From JBBRBB01 sp038206235 (lineage in GTDB: Bacteria > Bacteroidota > Bacteroidia > Chitinophagales > Chitinophagaceae): a stretch of 64,000 nucleotides of DNA. The stretch spans positions 223,886 through 287,885 of the forward strand of contig JBBRBB010000001.1 in assembly GCA_038206235.1 (NCBI GenBank). The letters run 5' to 3'. A model generated the notes under the pieces. It was not told the origin of the DNA. It worked only from the letters and a program-made list of their open reading frames with translations, and made no database searches. This document shows positions 1 through 8,886 of this stretch, one piece after another (position 1 is the first letter of the stretch; each line of letters starts with the position of its first letter). The position numbers and the translations under genes were made by a program.

Positions 1-1
1 A

Positions 2-181
2 TATTTTGAGCCTGCTAAATGGGTTGCCAAGATGCGGGCTATGAAAACGGATAACAATGTGATACTGCTGCACACCAATATGGATTATGGTCATGGTGGT
101 GCATCGGGCAGGTTTGATTATTTGAAAGATATTGCATTGCAGTATGCTTTCCTGTTTACGCTTGAAGGAATAAATGAATAG
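2..181 (+). CDS. S9 family peptidase (oligopeptidase B-like), C-terminal end only
   Basis: The window opens inside this gene. Only the last 59 codons are present, ending in TAG. The visible tail contains TNMDYGHGGASGRFDYLK, the C-terminal signature of prolyl oligopeptidase/oligopeptidase B-type serine peptidases, in which the His of GHGG completes the Ser-Asp-His triad of the alpha/beta-hydrolase domain. The catalytic Ser and Asp lie outside the window. Such enzymes cut short peptides after basic or proline residues. The gene ends 9 bases before the methyltransferase start on the same strand. The family is clear, but the subfamily (PtrB versus prolyl oligopeptidase) rests on the wording of this tail only. 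Confidence 0.8.
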   Translation, partial: YFEPAKWVAKMRAMKTDNNVILLHTNMDYGHGGASGRFDYLKDIALQYAFLFTLEGINE

Positions 182-190
182 TGCTTGCAA

Positions 191-1006
191 ATGGCTAATT
201 CTTATTTCCGGTTTAAACAATTCACGATACAGCAGGATAAATGTGCAATGAAAGTTTGCACAGATGCGTGTTTGTTTGGCGCATGGGTTGCTGAAAGAGT
301 TGACAGTTGGCAGTTGACAGTTGACAGAGTTTTAGACATTGGCACGGGAACAGGATTGCTTTCGTTAATGCTTGCGCAGAAATTTTCAAATGGATGTATT
401 GATGCGGTTGAAATTGATGAAGCATCGGCACAGCAGGCGAAAGAAAATTTTGAAGCATCACCCTGGAGCGAAAGATTAAATCTTTATCATACATCAATTC
501 AAGCATTCTCACAAAATGCTGCTATCAGCAATTCAGCAATAGAACAATTCAACAATTCAGCAATTCAGCAATTCAACTTATCAACCAATCAACCTATCAA
601 CCAATCAACTCCTTACAACCTCATCATATCAAATCCTCCATTCTTTGAAAACGATTTAAAAAGCCTTAGTGAAAAAAGAAATCTTGCATTGCATTGTGAA
701 GCATTGAGCTTGCAGGAATTACTATCATCCACAAAAAAACTACTTGTACATGACGGACACTTTGCTCTATTGCTTCCGTATCATCGCTCAACTTATTTTG
801 AAAATCTTGCTGTTGCAAATGAGTTTTATCTGAAACAAAAAGTTTTGATAAAACAAACATCAGCGCATAATTATTTTAGAAGCATACTATTTTTTTCCCG
901 GCAGCCTTCAGCAATTAATCAATCAGAAATAACCATTATGAATAACAATAATCAATACACAAAAGAATTTATTGAATTGCTTGCAGATTATTATTTCAGT
1001 CCATGA
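191..1006 (+). CDS. trmN6: tRNA1(Val) adenine-37 N6-methyltransferase (TrmN6/YfiC family)
   Basis: This is an S-adenosylmethionine-dependent methyltransferase expected to methylate A37 of tRNA-Val. Motif I is DIGTGTGLLSLM, and the catalytic NPPFF motif of N6-adenine/HemK-type enzymes lies in the second half of the domain. The N-terminal FRFKQF and CTDACLFGAWV segments are typical of the YfiC group. I chose the ATG at 191; an upstream TTG at 185 adds two codons. Two stretches look inserted relative to the family. One is a short block encoded by repeats of a cagttga-like unit at about 296-335. The other is a Gln/Asn/Ser-rich block between the SAM-binding half and NPPFF, encoded by repeats at about 537-606. 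Both keep the reading frame. Confidence 0.8.
   Translation: MANSYFRFKQFTIQQDKCAMKVCTDACLFGAWVAERVDSWQLTVDRVLDIGTGTGLLSLMLAQKFSNGCIDAVEIDEASAQQAKENFEASPWSERLNLYHTSIQAFSQNAAISNSAIEQFNNSAIQQFNLSTNQPINQSTPYNLIISNPPFFENDLKSLSEKRNLALHCEALSLQELLSSTKKLLVHDGHFALLLPYHRSTYFENLAVANEFYLKQKVLIKQTSAHNYFRSILFFSRQPSAINQSEITIMNNNNQYTKEFIELLADYYFSP
296..335. repeat. Short degenerate tandem repeat inside the trmN6-like gene
   Basis: Imperfect repeats of a seven-base unit close to cagttga (ttgacag, ttggcag, ttgacag, ttgacag) lie within the coding sequence. They encode the WQLTVD-type stretch just before motif I. Repeats of similar texture occur elsewhere in the window at 537-606, 50605-50825, 51476-51510, 27898-27930 and 63540-63575. 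Confidence 0.6.
537..606. repeat. Degenerate 8-9 bp tandem repeats inside the trmN6-like gene
   Basis: Two adjacent repeat families run through the coding sequence: units like aattcagc (about four copies) and then units like caaccaat (about four copies). They encode a Gln/Asn/Ser/Thr-rich linker and leave the frame open. The block lies between methyltransferase motifs, where length variation would be tolerated. Confidence 0.65.
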
Positions 1007-1046
1007 AATATTTTTTACTCTTACTTACTTTGGTAACAATATTGCT

Positions 1047-2261
1047 ATGAATACACCCATGAATAATAATAATGCATACAAAGAAAATAATCAACATTCA
1101 TTTGAAAATCCCTTCTCCTCTTTCTGGATGGCCGGTTTTGAATGCACAGATAAATTAAACGTTTTTGGCAATCGCGTTGATTTTGTAAATGTAACCGGTC
1201 ATCTGCAATTGCTTGATGAAGACTACAAGCGGTTACTGCCTTTTAATATGCGAACTATCAGAGAGGGTATTCGCTGGAGCGAGACAGAAAAAAGACCCTA
1301 TCAATATGACTGGAATGTTGCAGAGAAAATGATGCAATGCGCCAAAGCAAATGGCATTTCAATATTATGGGATATGTGTCATTTTGGTTTTCCGGATGAC
1401 CTTACTCCGCTTCATCCGCATTTTGCAAAAAGATTCACCGCATTTTGCAGCGCGTTTGTAAAATTTTACCGCTCAAAAGTTCCCGATGGTTCTTTGGTTG
1501 TTACTCCCATTAATGAAGTAAATTTTTTATCATGGCTTGGGGGTGAAGCAAAAGGCACTACGCCTTATTGTACAAAACAGGGATGGGAAGTAAAATATAA
1601 TTTAATGCGTGCTTACATAGAAGCGGTTGCAGCTATGCGTGAAACTGATCCTTCTATACGCATTCTCACAACAGAGCCTTTGGTAAACCAGGTTCCGCCG
1701 CTCAATGCAACGGAGCAACAAATAGCTGAAGCAAAAAAAAATCATGAATTTCAATATCAGGCAATGGATATTTTGTGCGGACGTTTAGCTCCTGAGCTTG
1801 GCGGCAGGCCTGAATACCTCGATATTTCGGGATTAAATTATTATTACAACAATCAATGGATAAGTGGCACTGCGCAGTTTTTATTTTGGGCAAATAATCC
1901 TCCTGACCCGCGGTGGCGACCCTTGCGAAGTTTGCTCACAGAAGCTTATGACCGCTATAAACGCCCTATTGCACTAACAGAAACCAGTCACTGTGGTATT
2001 GACCGGCCAAACTGGATGCGCTTTGTTGCTGAAGAGTGTGCCGCCGTGCTGCAGCAAAATATTCCGTTATGGGGCATTTGCCAATACCCTGTAATTGACC
2101 GGCCAGACTGGGACCATTTTGGGCCGGGGCTTGTATGCGGGTTATGGGATGTTGACTGGCAAAATGGCCTGCAAAGAATATTGCATCAGCCGTTAGCGAA
2201 TGAATTTAAAGAATCGCAGGCGTTAATAGAAAATGCACTTCAAAAAGAAATTGCTGTTTAA
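1047..2261 (+). CDS. GH1-like clan GH-A glycoside hydrolase (beta-glucosidase family)
   Basis: This 404-residue protein has the hallmarks of a TIM-barrel retaining glycosidase related to family GH1 (COG2723). The putative acid/base Glu157 lies in TPINEVNF at the end of strand 4. The putative nucleophile Glu312 lies in IALTETSHCG near strand 7. IREGIRWSE near residue 72 and LDISGLNYYYNNQW near residue 260 are also typical. It is shorter than classical GH1 enzymes and has no signal peptide, so it is probably cytoplasmic. The ATG at 1047 was chosen because the upstream extension overlaps the previous gene and is not family-like. The substrate cannot be read from the sequence. Confidence 0.75.
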   Translation: MNTPMNNNNAYKENNQHSFENPFSSFWMAGFECTDKLNVFGNRVDFVNVTGHLQLLDEDYKRLLPFNMRTIREGIRWSETEKRPYQYDWNVAEKMMQCAKANGISILWDMCHFGFPDDLTPLHPHFAKRFTAFCSAFVKFYRSKVPDGSLVVTPINEVNFLSWLGGEAKGTTPYCTKQGWEVKYNLMRAYIEAVAAMRETDPSIRILTTEPLVNQVPPLNATEQQIAEAKKNHEFQYQAMDILCGRLAPELGGRPEYLDISGLNYYYNNQWISGTAQFLFWANNPPDPRWRPLRSLLTEAYDRYKRPIALTETSHCGIDRPNWMRFVAEECAAVLQQNIPLWGICQYPVIDRPDWDHFGPGLVCGLWDVDWQNGLQRILHQPLANEFKESQALIENALQKEIAV

Positions 2262-2528
2262 GATTTGGAATCATTTTTCATTGCGTTGCTTCCTTTTTCA
2301 TTGACATTAATTCTTTGTTCCATTTATTTGATATTAATTGTTATTGAATGTTTGAATTACACTCTAATTACGAATGAGGTTAAAGAAACTGGACACTGCT
2401 TGAAACACATTTTCTCCTTCTATTCGTAAAATTTAATCACAATTATTTAGGTAAAAATTTATTTTGCATCCGTTATTGTATGGATGATTTTTATTTGCTT
2501 TAACCATTTTGATGCCTAAACTTGTAAA

Positions 2529-2813
2529 ATGATACTATTTTGGATTCTCTGGGTAATAGATGCTATTGTTGAATTAATTAGTATATATTTTTTCTTTATA
2601 GGATTAGCAGATGGCAGTGTAGCATCTTCCAACATGGCGCTTTGGCTTATAATATTACTTGCTTTAGCTGCAATCCTTGGTGGAAGTGTATATTTGAAAT
2701 CTTCCGGCCGGATAACGCCAGCCAATTTACTTTTATCCGTAGTTGCAATACCTGCATTATTATTCGGCTTATATTTTTTGGTGGCCATTTTTGGGGGAGG
2801 CCCCTGGAATTAA
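2529..2813 (+). CDS. Small integral membrane protein
   Basis: This 94-residue protein has three predicted hydrophobic segments at roughly residues 2-25, 36-55 and 67-90, with the short Ser/Gly-rich loop LADGSVASSN between the first two. I recall similar short Bacteroidota proteins carrying the label osmoprotectant transporter permease, but nothing here supports transport of any substrate. It is preceded by about 270 bases without a gene and followed at 126 bases by the secreted beta-propeller gene. The function is unknown. Confidence 0.6.
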   Translation: MILFWILWVIDAIVELISIYFFFIGLADGSVASSNMALWLIILLALAAILGGSVYLKSSGRITPANLLLSVVAIPALLFGLYFLVAIFGGGPWN

Positions 2814-2939
2814 TAAAGAGCAACATCAGCAAACATTATAACTTAAACGCCCCTTCATTTTTCTATACCTGCTTGCTATTATGCGGTACAAGGCAACTTC
2901 TGCTAAGCTTTATCAGTTTCAATTAATAAACTTTTCAAT

Positions 2940-4625
2940 ATGAAAAAGATATTTATCACTGCCTCACTTATATTTTTTGCATCTGCCCTGTTTGCACAGC
3001 AACAGAGAGTAGTACGCTATAATGGAAACGCCAATGGAATGGATGAAATTAAAGATATGGTTATAGATAATGCCGGCAATGTATATGTAACAGGCTATGC
3101 GGATATGGGTGCAGGCAGTTTTGATTACATCACCATTAAATACAACACAAATGGTGTGAGGCAATGGATGGCTCAATACAACGGCACCGGAAACGGAAGC
3201 GATATCCCCAATGCAATTTTTGTAGATAAGAACGGTTATGTGTATGTAACAGGCGCCAGCAACCGCGTAACCGGGGCTATTTTCGATCTTGATGCAACCA
3301 CAATTAAATACAGCCCGCAGGGAGTACAGTTATGGGTGATGAGATATGACGATGCAAGCCATAAAACAGATGGAGGAAATGATATAATAGTTGATGCGCT
3401 GAATAATGTATACGTTACCGGCTATGCCACAATCACTCATGGTTCTTCTTATGCACGAAAAGATTATTTAACTATAAAATATTCCTCCGCAGGCGACCAG
3501 CTGTGGTTAGTTACCTATAATGGGCCCGTTAATAATGATGATGATGAAGCTGTGGAGCTTGGACTTGATGCTGCAGGAAACCTGTATGTTACAGGCACAA
3601 GCTTTGCCGGCAGCGATCCCGAAGGCGAAGATGATTATCTCACTATTAAATATAATCCACAGGGTGTGCAGCAATGGACTGCAAGATATAATGGCCCTAT
3701 AAGCGAACCCGATATTGCAATGGGTCTTGCCGTTGATGATGCAGGGAATACGTATGTAACAGGTTACAGCCGCGGAAGCACAGACTTTGATTATGCCACG
3801 GTTAAATATAACACCAGCGGTGTGCAGCAATGGGTGGCACGGCACAACGGGACGGCTAACTCATTTGATATTGCTTACGATATTGCTGTTGATAATTCAG
3901 GGAACGTTTATGTAACCGGAGGAGATGAAGCGGTAATCTATAACTCCGATTATCGCACAATAAAATATAATTCTGCAGGGCAGGAACAATGGTCTGCGCG
4001 TTATAATGGCTCTGCCAATGGTCACGACGAAGCGTATGCCCTCACTCTTGACCAATATGGCAATGTTTACATAACAGGGTATAGCACAGGCAGCAGATTT
4101 TATTGGGATATAGTGTCAATTATGTATTCTGCATCGGGCATGCAGAAGGCAGTGAAAGTTTATAATGGACCCAAAGACAGTTCTGATGCGGGCAATGCTA
4201 TAGCACTGGATCCATCAGGAAATGTGTATGTTGCCGGCGCTTCAGCAGGCAGAGGTACAGCCTGGGATTTTACTGCAATAAAATATATTGCTCCCGGCGG
4301 CACTAGCGATTTCGCAAGTAACAATGCACCGGTTTCTAAAAATTTAATTCAAAATACACAAAAGTCGTTTGGCATTTTACAAATTTATCCTAATCCCATA
4401 AAGGATGCTGCGAGCATCCGCTTTAAAATTGCAACGAACAACAAAGTAAAGCTGAACATTTACGATGCAACAGGAAATGAAATTGTAATACTGAGAGATG
4501 AAGAATTAAAAGCAGGCACTTATGAAGCCCACTGGGAAGTAGATCATTTATTGCCCGGTGTATATTATTGCAGGCTGCAATGCGGCGAATTGCAGAATGT
4601 AAAGAGAATCGTAATAAACAGGTGA
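2940..4625 (+). CDS. Secreted SBBP-type beta-propeller protein with T9SS sorting domain
   Basis: This 561-residue protein starts with a Sec signal peptide (MKKIFITASLIFFASALFAQ). The body is made of about nine repeats with the pattern DNAGNVYVTGY followed by about 30 residues and then TIKYN-x-x-GVQQW. These are SBBP/NHL-like beta-propeller blades. The C-terminus (IYPNPIKDAAS, GVYYCRLQCG, KRIVINR) is a type A T9SS sorting domain of about 80 residues, so the product should cross the outer membrane by the type IX system and be released or anchored at the surface. No catalytic domain is visible; binding or adhesion is the likely role. Confidence 0.85.
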   Translation: MKKIFITASLIFFASALFAQQQRVVRYNGNANGMDEIKDMVIDNAGNVYVTGYADMGAGSFDYITIKYNTNGVRQWMAQYNGTGNGSDIPNAIFVDKNGYVYVTGASNRVTGAIFDLDATTIKYSPQGVQLWVMRYDDASHKTDGGNDIIVDALNNVYVTGYATITHGSSYARKDYLTIKYSSAGDQLWLVTYNGPVNNDDDEAVELGLDAAGNLYVTGTSFAGSDPEGEDDYLTIKYNPQGVQQWTARYNGPISEPDIAMGLAVDDAGNTYVTGYSRGSTDFDYATVKYNTSGVQQWVARHNGTANSFDIAYDIAVDNSGNVYVTGGDEAVIYNSDYRTIKYNSAGQEQWSARYNGSANGHDEAYALTLDQYGNVYITGYSTGSRFYWDIVSIMYSASGMQKAVKVYNGPKDSSDAGNAIALDPSGNVYVAGASAGRGTAWDFTAIKYIAPGGTSDFASNNAPVSKNLIQNTQKSFGILQIYPNPIKDAASIRFKIATNNKVKLNIYDATGNEIVILRDEELKAGTYEAHWEVDHLLPGVYYCRLQCGELQNVKRIVINR

Positions 4626-4741
4626 TAAACATATATGCAGCCTGGGGTGCATAATTACTATTGCACCCGATTATCATCGCTCCGATATCTGAATAGTTCT
4701 CCCCCCCAAATGATGCATCGCATAAAATTTTTCTCCCCAAC

Positions 4742-4768
4742 CCAACCATATCATCCAATAAATAATCT
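4742..4768 (+). promoter_or_regulatory. Near-match to the CCAACC-N16-CATCT promoter-like motif
   Basis: CCAACC at 4742-4747 is followed after exactly 16 bases by AATCT at 4764-4768, then AT. This differs from the window consensus by one base. It lies 43 bases before the start of the lipoprotein gene at 4812, in the same place and orientation as the five perfect copies elsewhere. Function as a promoter is inferred. Confidence 0.45.
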
Positions 4769-4811
4769 ATTGTAAGTATATTTATTTATTCAAATTTTAA
4801 ATCATCTCAAA

Positions 4812-5600
4812 ATGAAAACACAACAAACACTGATGCTGCTCGCATTTCTGCTGAGCATTGCAGCATGTAAAAAAGAATCTTCTACATCTCAGCAAACTTC
4901 TTCCCGTGAACTTACAAGCACATCTTCGCAGGAAAGCAGGACTGCAGGCAAACAACAACGCCCTCATATTGACCCGTCTGATTTTGTAAAAGGAATTGAT
5001 AACTCATACTTCCCTTTAGTGCCCGGCACTTTATTCAAGTATGTGAACACACTTTTCGACGGTCAGCATGTAACTGTTGAGAATATTACAGTAACCGTAA
5101 CGTATGACACTAAAGTAATTCTTGGCGTTTGTTGCGAAGTAATACATGACCAGGTAAAAACAAATGGCAAGGTAACAGAAAACACGTACGACTGGTATGC
5201 ACAGGATAAGCTTGGTAATGTGTGGTATTTTGGAGAAGATACAAAAAGCTATCATAACGGTACCGTAGATTCCTCCGGCTCTTTTGAAGCGGGCGTTAAC
5301 GGAGCTTTACCGGGCATCATTATGCTGGGAAATCCTGCGGCGCACATAGGTGTACAATATTATCAGGAATATTTGAAAGGAGAAGCTGAAGACCAGGGAA
5401 CAGTAATAAATGTAAACAGCTCGGCTACGGTTGCTTATGGCACTTTTAGTAATAATTGTGTGGTAACAGAAGAATATACAAGATTGGAACCCGATGTTTT
5501 GGAATATAAATATTATGCTCCCGGTGTTGGGCAGGTTTTGACGGTGCTTAATAAAGGAGGAGAAGAAAGAGAAGAGCTTATCAGCATTTCACATATTTAA
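4812..5600 (+). CDS. Lipoprotein of unknown function, HIDPSDFVKGIDNxYFPLVPGT family
   Basis: The 262-residue product has a lipoprotein signal peptide with the lipobox LSIAAC (Cys20), followed by a Ser/Thr/Gln-rich linker to about residue 50. The conserved domain begins at HIDPSDFVKGIDNSYFPLVPGT and includes YDWYAQDKLGNVWYFGEDTK, EAGVNGALPGIIM and EYKYYAPGVGQV. A close paralogue lies at 22292-23097 (frameshifted) and a more distant one at 15314-16006. No enzymatic motif is recognised. The localisation, a membrane-anchored periplasmic or surface lipoprotein, is firm; the role is unknown. A CCAACC-N16-AATCT element lies just upstream and a strong terminator just downstream. Confidence 0.8.
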   Translation: MKTQQTLMLLAFLLSIAACKKESSTSQQTSSRELTSTSSQESRTAGKQQRPHIDPSDFVKGIDNSYFPLVPGTLFKYVNTLFDGQHVTVENITVTVTYDTKVILGVCCEVIHDQVKTNGKVTENTYDWYAQDKLGNVWYFGEDTKSYHNGTVDSSGSFEAGVNGALPGIIMLGNPAAHIGVQYYQEYLKGEAEDQGTVINVNSSATVAYGTFSNNCVVTEEYTRLEPDVLEYKYYAPGVGQVLTVLNKGGEEREELISISHI

Positions 5601-5660
5601 TTATGCCGATATTAATCGGGAGATTAAAATTTATTAAGTATTGTTTTATTGCAGCATATA

Positions 5661-5692
5661 GGCGCAGGTGTTACAGCCTGCGCTTTTTATTT
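5661..5692 (+). terminator. Rho-independent terminator after the 4812 lipoprotein gene
   Basis: A stem of gcgcagg and cctgcgc around a short loop is followed by a run of T. It lies about 60 bases past the stop codon of the lipoprotein gene and before the convergent heptosyltransferase gene. Confidence 0.8.
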
Positions 5693-5788
5693 TTAGTAAC
5701 GTTATGGAATGCCGTGGAAATTGATTTCAGTAAGAATAAAGTTTCGCTATGCTACAAACATTCTGCGGGCAAAGAGCTATAAATTTTT

Positions 5789-6787
5789 TTACACATGAAT
5801 CAACCTGTCTAAAGCATCTGTCACTTTATTCAAATCAAATTCTGTTAAACAAACGGGTAACGGAGCCAATTTGCATGGACTTTTTACGCAGGGTTCACAA
5901 GGAAGCATACCATGCCTTACAACAATTGCATTCTTATTTTTATAAGGTCCGGTATTTGCTTCATTCGTGGAACCAAAAATTACTACAAGAGGTGTATTCA
6001 GCGCTGACGCAATATGTGCCGGCCCTGAATCAGTGCTTACTACAAAAAAAGCATTCTGTAAAAGTTCTATCAATTGGGTAAGACTAGTTTTTGCTACCAT
6101 ATTTTCAATATTGTTTTTAGAGGGCAAGCCGGAATATATTTTTTCAATATGCCATTTATCATTTGGCCCTCCAATAATTTTTATGGGGAGATGATTATAT
6201 TTCTGCTGCAGCATGGTTGTTAACTGAATGGCTTTCTCAACAGGAATGCGTTTGGAGCTGGCCTCTGTATTAAAATTGGCAACTATATAATCTTTTGATT
6301 TGATAGATGGAGGAGTGTTATTTAATTTGTATGAGTCTACACTTTCAGAAGAAAATTTTCCATATAAATAGAGATCTATCAGCACGGCATATTCTTCTGC
6401 CCTGTGCAGGTTAGCAGGCTTTGTATAAGCGTGTGTGAATAAAAAGGAACGGAATTCATTTCTATATCCTGCTCTATGTTTGGCTCCGGTAGCATAACCC
6501 ATGGCAGCCGAAGAGAAAGAATCGGGTAAGCAAAAGAAAAGATCATATTTATTTTGAAGAGAAATTGCTTTACCGAATTTAAAAGCTCCCACCAAACCCT
6601 TGTGCTGCCTTTTATCAAACAAATGTATTGCGCTAATACCGGGAATGTTTGCTACAATTGATTCGAGGGTTTTTTTTACTATTAATTCAATATGTGCAGA
6701 AGGAAAACTCTTCTGTAATTTCTCCACAAAAGAGAGGCTCATTACTGTATCGCCTACCCAGTTTGGCAATCTTGCAAGAATACGCAT
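5789..6787 (-). CDS. waaF: ADP-heptose:LPS heptosyltransferase (GT9 family)
   Basis: This 332-residue GT9 glycosyltransferase is expected to transfer heptose from ADP-heptose to the lipopolysaccharide inner core on the cytoplasmic face of the inner membrane. The N-terminus MRILARLPNWVGDTVMS is characteristic of WaaF. The C-terminal half carries STDSGPAHIASALNTPLV and VIFGST, the nucleotide-sugar binding signature. HGMLPCEPCVKSPCK near the end is the Cys-rich stretch common in this family. Length is normal. It converges on the lipoprotein gene at 4812 and diverges from the small lipoprotein at 6992. Assignment to heptosyltransferase II rather than another GT9 member is by similarity of the N-terminal motif. 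Confidence 0.85.
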   Translation of the reverse strand: MRILARLPNWVGDTVMSLSFVEKLQKSFPSAHIELIVKKTLESIVANIPGISAIHLFDKRQHKGLVGAFKFGKAISLQNKYDLFFCLPDSFSSAAMGYATGAKHRAGYRNEFRSFLFTHAYTKPANLHRAEEYAVLIDLYLYGKFSSESVDSYKLNNTPPSIKSKDYIVANFNTEASSKRIPVEKAIQLTTMLQQKYNHLPIKIIGGPNDKWHIEKIYSGLPSKNNIENMVAKTSLTQLIELLQNAFFVVSTDSGPAHIASALNTPLVVIFGSTNEANTGPYKNKNAIVVRHGMLPCEPCVKSPCKLAPLPVCLTEFDLNKVTDALDRLIHV

Positions 6788-6991
6788 CTAAATAAGTTGA
6801 AATTGAATTGTGGTTTAAAAAATAATTTTGTTATATAAAGGTTGGCGAGTAAAAAATATTTCAATCATTCGGAATAAAACGTAACCTGAAATAAATTTAC
6901 TCCTTCGCCACAAATATCTTACAAGTTTCTTTTACCCTGTTAACTGGCTATTAAAAAATATTTTGTAGTATTACGCCTTAAATCAAACTGT

Positions 6992-7189
6992 ATGTGTTGC
7001 AAAAAATCAATTTCCACACTCACCCTCTTATTGAGCTTGGTGATGTTTGTATCAGTTGTTTTTATTAGTTGTTCCGGCAATACTAATAAAACTTCAACTT
7101 CAGATTCTGTCAATAGTCAAACCATGGCACCTGCAGATACCATGCAAATGGATTCGGCTTCTACAAGACCGATTGTGAATCCGCATTAA
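6992..7189 (+). CDS. Small putative lipoprotein
   Basis: The product has 65 residues: a hydrophobic N-terminal segment ending in the lipobox VFISC (Cys27), then a short Ser/Thr/Asn/Met-rich tail with no fold signature. The ATG at 6992 gives the full signal peptide. It stands alone between the divergent heptosyltransferase gene and the convergent TPR gene. Such short serine-rich lipoproteins are common in Bacteroidota. The function is unknown, and coding status rests on the intact signal peptide and lipobox. Confidence 0.55.
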   Translation: MCCKKSISTLTLLLSLVMFVSVVFISCSGNTNKTSTSDSVNSQTMAPADTMQMDSASTRPIVNPH

Positions 7190-7226
7190 TCGAAATATAG
7201 AATTAGCCCTGGCTAAGTTTTAACCT

Positions 7227-8651
7227 TTACTCTTTATTAAGCGTTTTTTTTGGCGGCAGCTTTTTTTGTATGTTTTTTTTCCCGTTTTTTATAACTGATA
7301 TTTTAGTTGGTTTGGTTGCGCTTTTGTTTGATAGCTTTTCAAGTAGCCAATGCTCTATGCGATGATGCGTAGGCGCTAATATGGATGCAATAACAACGAA
7401 AATTATAATTTCATAGATAGGATTATGGTTGGTAAACATACCTACACGGGGATTTAGGAACAGCAGTAAATATTCAAAGAGCAACAGCAGGGAAAGTATT
7501 CCAAGGAACTTAATAATTCGCTGATGAGTTTTAACTTTATTTAGCAATAGTGTTACTAAAAATAATACGGGTATAAAAATTCCAATCAGTAATATCTGCA
7601 ATTGCTGCTGCCTTTCTTTCTCTTCTCTTTTTTTGTTTTCCGCTATTTCATTTTGTCTTAATTGTTCGTTGTTTGAAATAATTTGCGATTCTCTTATTTT
7701 CTCCTTACTGTAAATAGAATCTTTTATCGCCTGTTCCATTTCGATGTATGTAAACGCATTTTTAATATCACCTGTTTTTTTAAAGTGTTCGGTTAAAAAC
7801 GTAGCAGCTTCTAATTGTCTTGATTCAAAACCGCCTTTTTTTGCTATATCAGAAGAACGAATAGCATAATATTCAGCAGAATCATTCATGTTTCTATAGT
7901 CATATACTCTCGCAAGTCCAAGTGTAGTCTCACAAATTATATCATCATCATTAAAAGGTTCAAGATAAACAAGCGCCTGCAGGTAATAGTATAATGCTGA
8001 ATTCAAATTATGTTGTTCTATGTAAACATGTCCAAGACCCACCATAGATATCCCCATAAAATTCTTGTCGTTTATTTTAGCTGCTACTTCAAACGCTTTA
8101 CTAAAAAAAGAAAATGAAGAGTCAATAATATGAAGGCGCCAGTATACATCCCCCAAATCCTGGTAGCTGTAATATTGAAGGTCAGCTACGCCATGCAATT
8201 GAATAACCGAATCTGCTTTTCTGTAATATATCAATGCATCTCTGTATTGTTCCTGCTGAGTATATACAGTACCTATATTAATTAAAGCGCTTGCAAGATT
8301 ACGCGGATTATTCCTTTTCTCTTCTAACTGCAATTTTTGTAAATAAAATTCAAGAGCTTTTGGGTAATTTCCAATTTTGCTTAAAGCCGTCGCTAATACT
8401 GCAAGAGATATAGATTCTCCCTCTTTATATTTTATTTTTTGTGCCAGATAGAGGGCCTGTTGTGCAATGCGTACAGAACTCTCGGGATTATATAAATTAC
8501 TTGTTTCAGCAATTTGCCACATTAAGATAACCCTGCCTGTATCAGTTTTTTCTTTAGCCAACAAAGCTTTAAGACTGTCTGCTTTTTGTTTTTGCGCTGG
8601 TGATGAGTAAAAACAAATCAAACTCACAATGAGTAAAATAAAGTTTCTCAT
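7227..8651 (-). CDS. Tetratricopeptide-repeat membrane protein
   Basis: The 474-residue product has a Sec signal peptide (MRNFILLIVSLICFYSSPAQ). TPR repeats fill roughly residues 30-300, with recognisable blades such as NPRNLASALINIGTVYTQQEQYRDALIYYRKAD. An amphipathic, charged helix around residues 320-345 leads to about three hydrophobic segments between residues 350 and 435 and a lysine-rich tail. This is the layout of Bacteroidota TPR sensor proteins, but no histidine kinase, LytTR or HTH output domain follows, so it may be a stand-alone TPR anchor. It diverges from the caspase-like gene at 8887. Confidence 0.75.
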   Translation of the reverse strand: MRNFILLIVSLICFYSSPAQKQKADSLKALLAKEKTDTGRVILMWQIAETSNLYNPESSVRIAQQALYLAQKIKYKEGESISLAVLATALSKIGNYPKALEFYLQKLQLEEKRNNPRNLASALINIGTVYTQQEQYRDALIYYRKADSVIQLHGVADLQYYSYQDLGDVYWRLHIIDSSFSFFSKAFEVAAKINDKNFMGISMVGLGHVYIEQHNLNSALYYYLQALVYLEPFNDDDIICETTLGLARVYDYRNMNDSAEYYAIRSSDIAKKGGFESRQLEAATFLTEHFKKTGDIKNAFTYIEMEQAIKDSIYSKEKIRESQIISNNEQLRQNEIAENKKREEKERQQQLQILLIGIFIPVLFLVTLLLNKVKTHQRIIKFLGILSLLLLFEYLLLFLNPRVGMFTNHNPIYEIIIFVVIASILAPTHHRIEHWLLEKLSNKSATKPTKISVIKNGKKNIQKKLPPKKTLNKE

Positions 8652-8886
8652 ACTCCTGTTTTTTGGAATGCTGTTGAGTTTATTATAAATAGCGGAAAAG
8701 AATCAACAACTAAATTAGCAGCTAAAACACTTCTCAATAAAAAAATTAAATTATCCTCCATTCATTATTCCTTTCCGGTTAAGTTTGTTTCAATCCGGTT
8801 CGTCTGTTTTTTACAAGAAAATTTCTGCATCATATAATTTCATACTATATTTAATTTTCATTTTTACTGATTACAAAATTATCGCC

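Noticed and set aside
972..1046. Upstream extension of the GH1-like gene to a start at 972
   Set aside because: It overlaps the end of the methyltransferase gene, and the added residues are not like the family. The ATG at 1047 fits better.
6840..6845. CCAACC half-site (minus strand) in front of the heptosyltransferase gene
   Set aside because: The -35-like half is present, but 16 bases further the sequence is ATTTT instead of CATCT. Not counted as a copy of the motif.
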